DNA from: Bacillota bacterium
Lineage (GTDB): Bacteria > Bacillota > Clostridia > Christensenellales > Aristaeellaceae
Length of the DNA stretch: 43,464 nucleotides
Assembly (NCBI GenBank): GCA_023413135.1
Contig: JAEZQK010000077.1
Span: forward strand, 1-43,464
Direction: 5' to 3'
Shown here: positions 41,496 to 43,464 of the stretch, one piece after another
Position numbering within the stretch: position 1 is the first letter of the stretch
Layout of the letters: each line of letters begins with the position of its first letter
Program-made: the position numbers and the translations under genes
The notes under the pieces: generated by a model
The model's input: only the letters and a program-made list of their open reading frames with translations
The model's database searches: none
What the model was told of the DNA's origin: nothing

Positions 41496-42209
41496 TCAGC
41501 CCTCCCTCCAGCGGCGCGCATCCAGCATGCGCACCGTCAGGAACAGGAAAACGGCGCAGAAGGACACAAAGTACAGGATGCTGGCATAGGACAGCTGCCC
41601 CAGCAAGAAAGGCTCATACCTGTCATACAGGCTCAAAAAATGCAATACCGGAGACAGAACGGGCAGCGTGACCGCCGTGGACAAAAGATCCAGTACCCAC
41701 AGCCCCAGGTTGATGCCGAAGGCGGCGATGGCCGCCGTCACCTGGCTGCGGGCGCACCCGGAAATATATAAATCCAGCGCCAGGAAGGAGCAGCCCTGCA
41801 GGATAAAGCCCATATACCCCACCATCAGCTCTCCCAGATACACCTTGCCGTATACGGCGATCACCAGCACATAGCAAAGCGTTAAAAACACCGTGGCAAA
41901 AAGCACCGCGGCGGCGGCGAAATACTTCCCGGCCACCACGCCCCACAGCGACACGGGGGAAGTGAGCAGCAATTGGTCGGTTTTTTGATGGCGCTCTTCC
42001 GCAAGAAGGCGCATGGTCAATACCGGGGAAAGGAGCATCCACAAAAACGTGGTCTGGCTCAAAAGATACAGCACATTGCTGTTTAAGGCGCTGATGTTTT
42101 GCAGGTAGAACATCATCCCCGCCAGCGCCAGAAACACGCCCATGAACACATAGCCCACCGGCGTGGAAAAATAGCTTTGCAACTCCCTCTTCCAAATGGC
42201 GATCATCAT
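41496..42209 (-). CDS. ABC-2 type transporter permease (GldF/NosY-like)
   Basis: 237 residues with six predicted membrane segments, starting with the cytosolic IWKRELQSYFSTPVGYVFMG that is characteristic of GldF/NosY-like permeases. The LLSPVLTMRLLAEERHQKTDQLLLTSPVS coupling region is present but is described here only by its RLLAEERHQKTDQLL core. The start at 42209 (ATG ATG) has AAGGA 6 bases upstream and lies one base after the ATPase stop; the longer reading to 42233 would overlap it. Substrate unknown. Confidence 0.88.
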   Translation of the reverse strand: MMIAIWKRELQSYFSTPVGYVFMGVFLALAGMMFYLQNISALNSNVLYLLSQTTFLWMLLSPVLTMRLLAEERHQKTDQLLLTSPVSLWGVVAGKYFAAAAVLFATVFLTLCYVLVIAVYGKVYLGELMVGYMGFILQGCSFLALDLYISGCARSQVTAAIAAFGINLGLWVLDLLSTAVTLPVLSPVLHFLSLYDRYEPFLLGQLSYASILYFVSFCAVFLFLTVRMLDARRWREG

Positions 42210-42210
42210 T

Positions 42211-43167
42211 TCAATCCTTTTTCTCCGGGGCATAATCCCCGCTGGTGGCCTGCAGGAACACTTCCTCCAGGGTATCGTACATAGGAGTCAGGCGCAAGAT
42301 CGGCGCCTGCAGCCCGCACAGCAGCGTAAACAGCTTCATCTCCGGCTGCATATCCCGGCGGCATTCCAGAATCGCCTCGGTAATATCCGCATCCGGGGTC
42401 GGCAATACCTCCATGCGCTTCACGCAATCCAGGCCGCTCAAAGCGGGCAAAAGCTGCCTTTCCTTCATGTGGATAGACACCCGAAGCCGCACCGTATCCC
42501 CCGCTGTGCCCGTCAGTTCCTCCATGTCCGCCTCCCGGATAAGACGGCCCTGGTGAAGGATGACCACCCGCCGGCACAAGGATTGTATTTCATGAAGCAT
42601 GTGGGAGGAGAATATCACCGTATGCTTTTCCCCCAGCTTTTTGATGAGGGCGCGGATCTCCGTCACCTGCCTGGGGTCCAGCCCCACGGTAGGCTCATCC
42701 AGCACCAGCACCTCCGGCGCGCCGCACAGCGCCTGGGCGATACCCGCCCGCTGCCTAAAGCCCTTGGAGAGGTTTAAAAGCTTCCGCCCGGCCACCTCGG
42801 TCAGCCCCGTTGTCTTCAGAATTTCGTCCACATGGCCGGGAATGGCGGCGCGGTCCACTTCCTTCAGCTTGCAGCAAAAACGCAGATAGCATTCCACCAT
42901 CATCTCATCGTACAGGGGCGGCTGTTCCGGCAGATATCCCATCAGCCGCTTGGCCTCCCTGGGATTTTGCAAGATGTCATACCCGCCGATGGAGACGGTG
43001 CCCCGGGTAGCCGAAAGGTACCCCGTCAAAATATTCAGCGCCGTTGTTTTCCCCGCTCCGTTTTGCCCCAGCAGGCCCAATACCTGTCCCTTAAGCGCGG
43101 AAAAGCTTACGTCCTTTAAGGCATAAACGGGACCGTAGCGCTTGGTGACACCTTCCAGCTTTAACAT
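42211..43167 (-). CDS. ABC transporter ATP-binding protein (GldA/CcmA type)
   Basis: 318 residues. Walker A is GQNGAGKT, the Q-loop lies in GYLPEQPPLYDEM, the signature is LSKGFRQRAGIAQAL (a K variant of LSGGQ), Walker B is VLVLDEPTVGLDP, and the switch His follows in IFSSHMLHEI. A C-terminal regulatory extension (about 225-318) is typical of multidrug/GldA-like exporters. The RBS AAGGAG is 6 bases before the ATG. It is the first gene of the operon and powers the ABC-2 permease encoded downstream. Confidence 0.93.
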   Translation of the reverse strand: MLKLEGVTKRYGPVYALKDVSFSALKGQVLGLLGQNGAGKTTALNILTGYLSATRGTVSIGGYDILQNPREAKRLMGYLPEQPPLYDEMMVECYLRFCCKLKEVDRAAIPGHVDEILKTTGLTEVAGRKLLNLSKGFRQRAGIAQALCGAPEVLVLDEPTVGLDPRQVTEIRALIKKLGEKHTVIFSSHMLHEIQSLCRRVVILHQGRLIREADMEELTGTAGDTVRLRVSIHMKERQLLPALSGLDCVKRMEVLPTPDADITEAILECRRDMQPEMKLFTLLCGLQAPILRLTPMYDTLEEVFLQATSGDYAPEKKD

Positions 43168-43207
43168 GGATGCTCCTTACCGTCTTATTTCATGGCTTTA
43201 CGGGCTT

Positions 43208-43216
43208 ATTATAACA
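43208..43216 (-). promoter_or_regulatory. extended -10 promoter of the ABC operon
   Basis: TG-T-TATAAT on the minus strand, about 40 bases upstream of the ATPase start. No good -35 is present at 16-18 bp, which is tolerated with an extended -10. Confidence 0.55.
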
Positions 43217-43284
43217 AAGGAATGCATCCCAATTGTGAATAAAATGTGAACTGTGAAAGACTGTACAGCTTGGCAAAAAACTGC

Positions 43285-43313
43285 TTGACAAAATAATCTG
43301 TTTCTTTTATAAT
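43285..43313 (+). promoter_or_regulatory. consensus sigma-A promoter of the tRNA cluster
   Basis: TTGACA (43285-43290), 17 bp, TATAAT (43308-43313): both boxes perfect and spacing ideal. It lies 26 bases upstream of tRNA-Gln. Confidence 0.9.
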
Positions 43314-43339
43314 GGCTTTCGCAATCCTTTGATTGCCGT

Positions 43340-43413
43340 TGGGGAATTGTGTAACGGTAGCACCTACGACTCTGACTCGTATTGTCTAGGTTCGAATCCT
43401 AGTTCCCCAGCCA
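43340..43413 (+). tRNA. tRNA-Gln (anticodon CTG)
   Basis: 74 nt with encoded CCA. The acceptor TGGGGAA pairs with TTCCCCA. The anticodon stem TACGA/TCGTA encloses CTCTGAC (anticodon CTG, codon CAG). The T arm is CTAGG-TTCGAAT-CCTAG. The unusual U1-A72 end pair is normal for tRNA-Gln. Confidence 0.95.
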
Positions 43414-43421
43414 TTTTTTAT

Positions 43422-43464
43422 GCCTCCGTGGTCTAGTGGCCTAGGACACCGCCCTCTCAAGGCG
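43422..43464 (+). tRNA. tRNA-Glu (anticodon CTC), truncated by the window end
   Basis: The 5' half only: acceptor strand GCCTCCG, D arm TGGTCTAGTGGCCTAGGACA, and the anticodon stem-loop CCGCC-CTCTCAA-GGCG, giving anticodon CTC (codon GAG). It is eight bases after tRNA-Gln and presumably cotranscribed. Confidence 0.88.

Overview
The window looks like chromosome from a spore-forming, flagellated member of the Clostridia (low-GC Gram-positive relatives with intermediate GC). The evidence is a Tlp-type small acid-soluble spore protein, a CotH-family protein, a SpoIIP-family protein, a T-box leader in front of lysS, a yerC-pcrA-ligA cluster as in Bacillus, AGGAGG-type ribosome binding sites, and a chemotaxis set with CheD and CheV. 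I cannot assign a genus. Several palindromic repeats resemble dispersed repeats common in gut Clostridia.

Layout. 1-4.4 kb: a truncated dispersed repeat, tlp, a large secreted CotH-kinase-family protein convergent with tlp across a shared terminator, and a membrane-anchored alpha/beta hydrolase. 4.5-19.0 kb (minus strand): one chemotaxis locus, in transcription order cheA-cheW-cheR-cheB-cheD-mcp-mcp-mcp-mcp-cheV, preceded by a sigma-D-like promoter. It encodes the kinase, coupling proteins, both adaptation enzymes, the deamidase and four receptors, but no CheY and no CheC. The receptors share nearly the same signalling module behind different sensors. 19.2-24.0 kb: two AT-richer SAM methyltransferases flank lysS. 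lysS has a T-box with a lysine (AAA) specifier. Upstream of the T-box lies an accessory stretch holding a GTAC-rich cluster, a 22-bp perfect palindrome, a 41-codon ORF with a strong RBS, a 45-bp 3' fragment of tRNA-Leu, a palindromic repeat, a methyltransferase, and the intact tRNA-Leu(CAA). This is the geometry left by integration into a tRNA gene.

24.0-30.7 kb (minus): yerC-like regulator, pcrA and ligA (replication and repair), then a SpoIIP-family protein translationally coupled to a DUF1614-type membrane protein. 30.8-35.3 kb (plus): a type IIA topoisomerase B/A pair that is more topo IV-like than gyrase-like. 35.8-37.9 kb: an Fpg/Nei-type glycosylase with an unusual N-terminus, convergent with an alanine-dehydrogenase/carboxyethylornithine-synthase-like enzyme. 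38.3-43.2 kb (minus): an ABC-2 exporter operon (ATPase, permease, GldG-like protein, DUF4340 protein). The window ends in a tRNA cluster (Gln, then a truncated Glu) behind a consensus promoter.

The most interesting observations are the tRNA-Leu-flanked mini-island with its small ORF and palindrome, the five tandem 31-residue repeats in one receptor sensor, the C-terminal peptide shared by three receptors, the CheY-less chemotaxis operon, and the glycosylase that lacks the catalytic proline.
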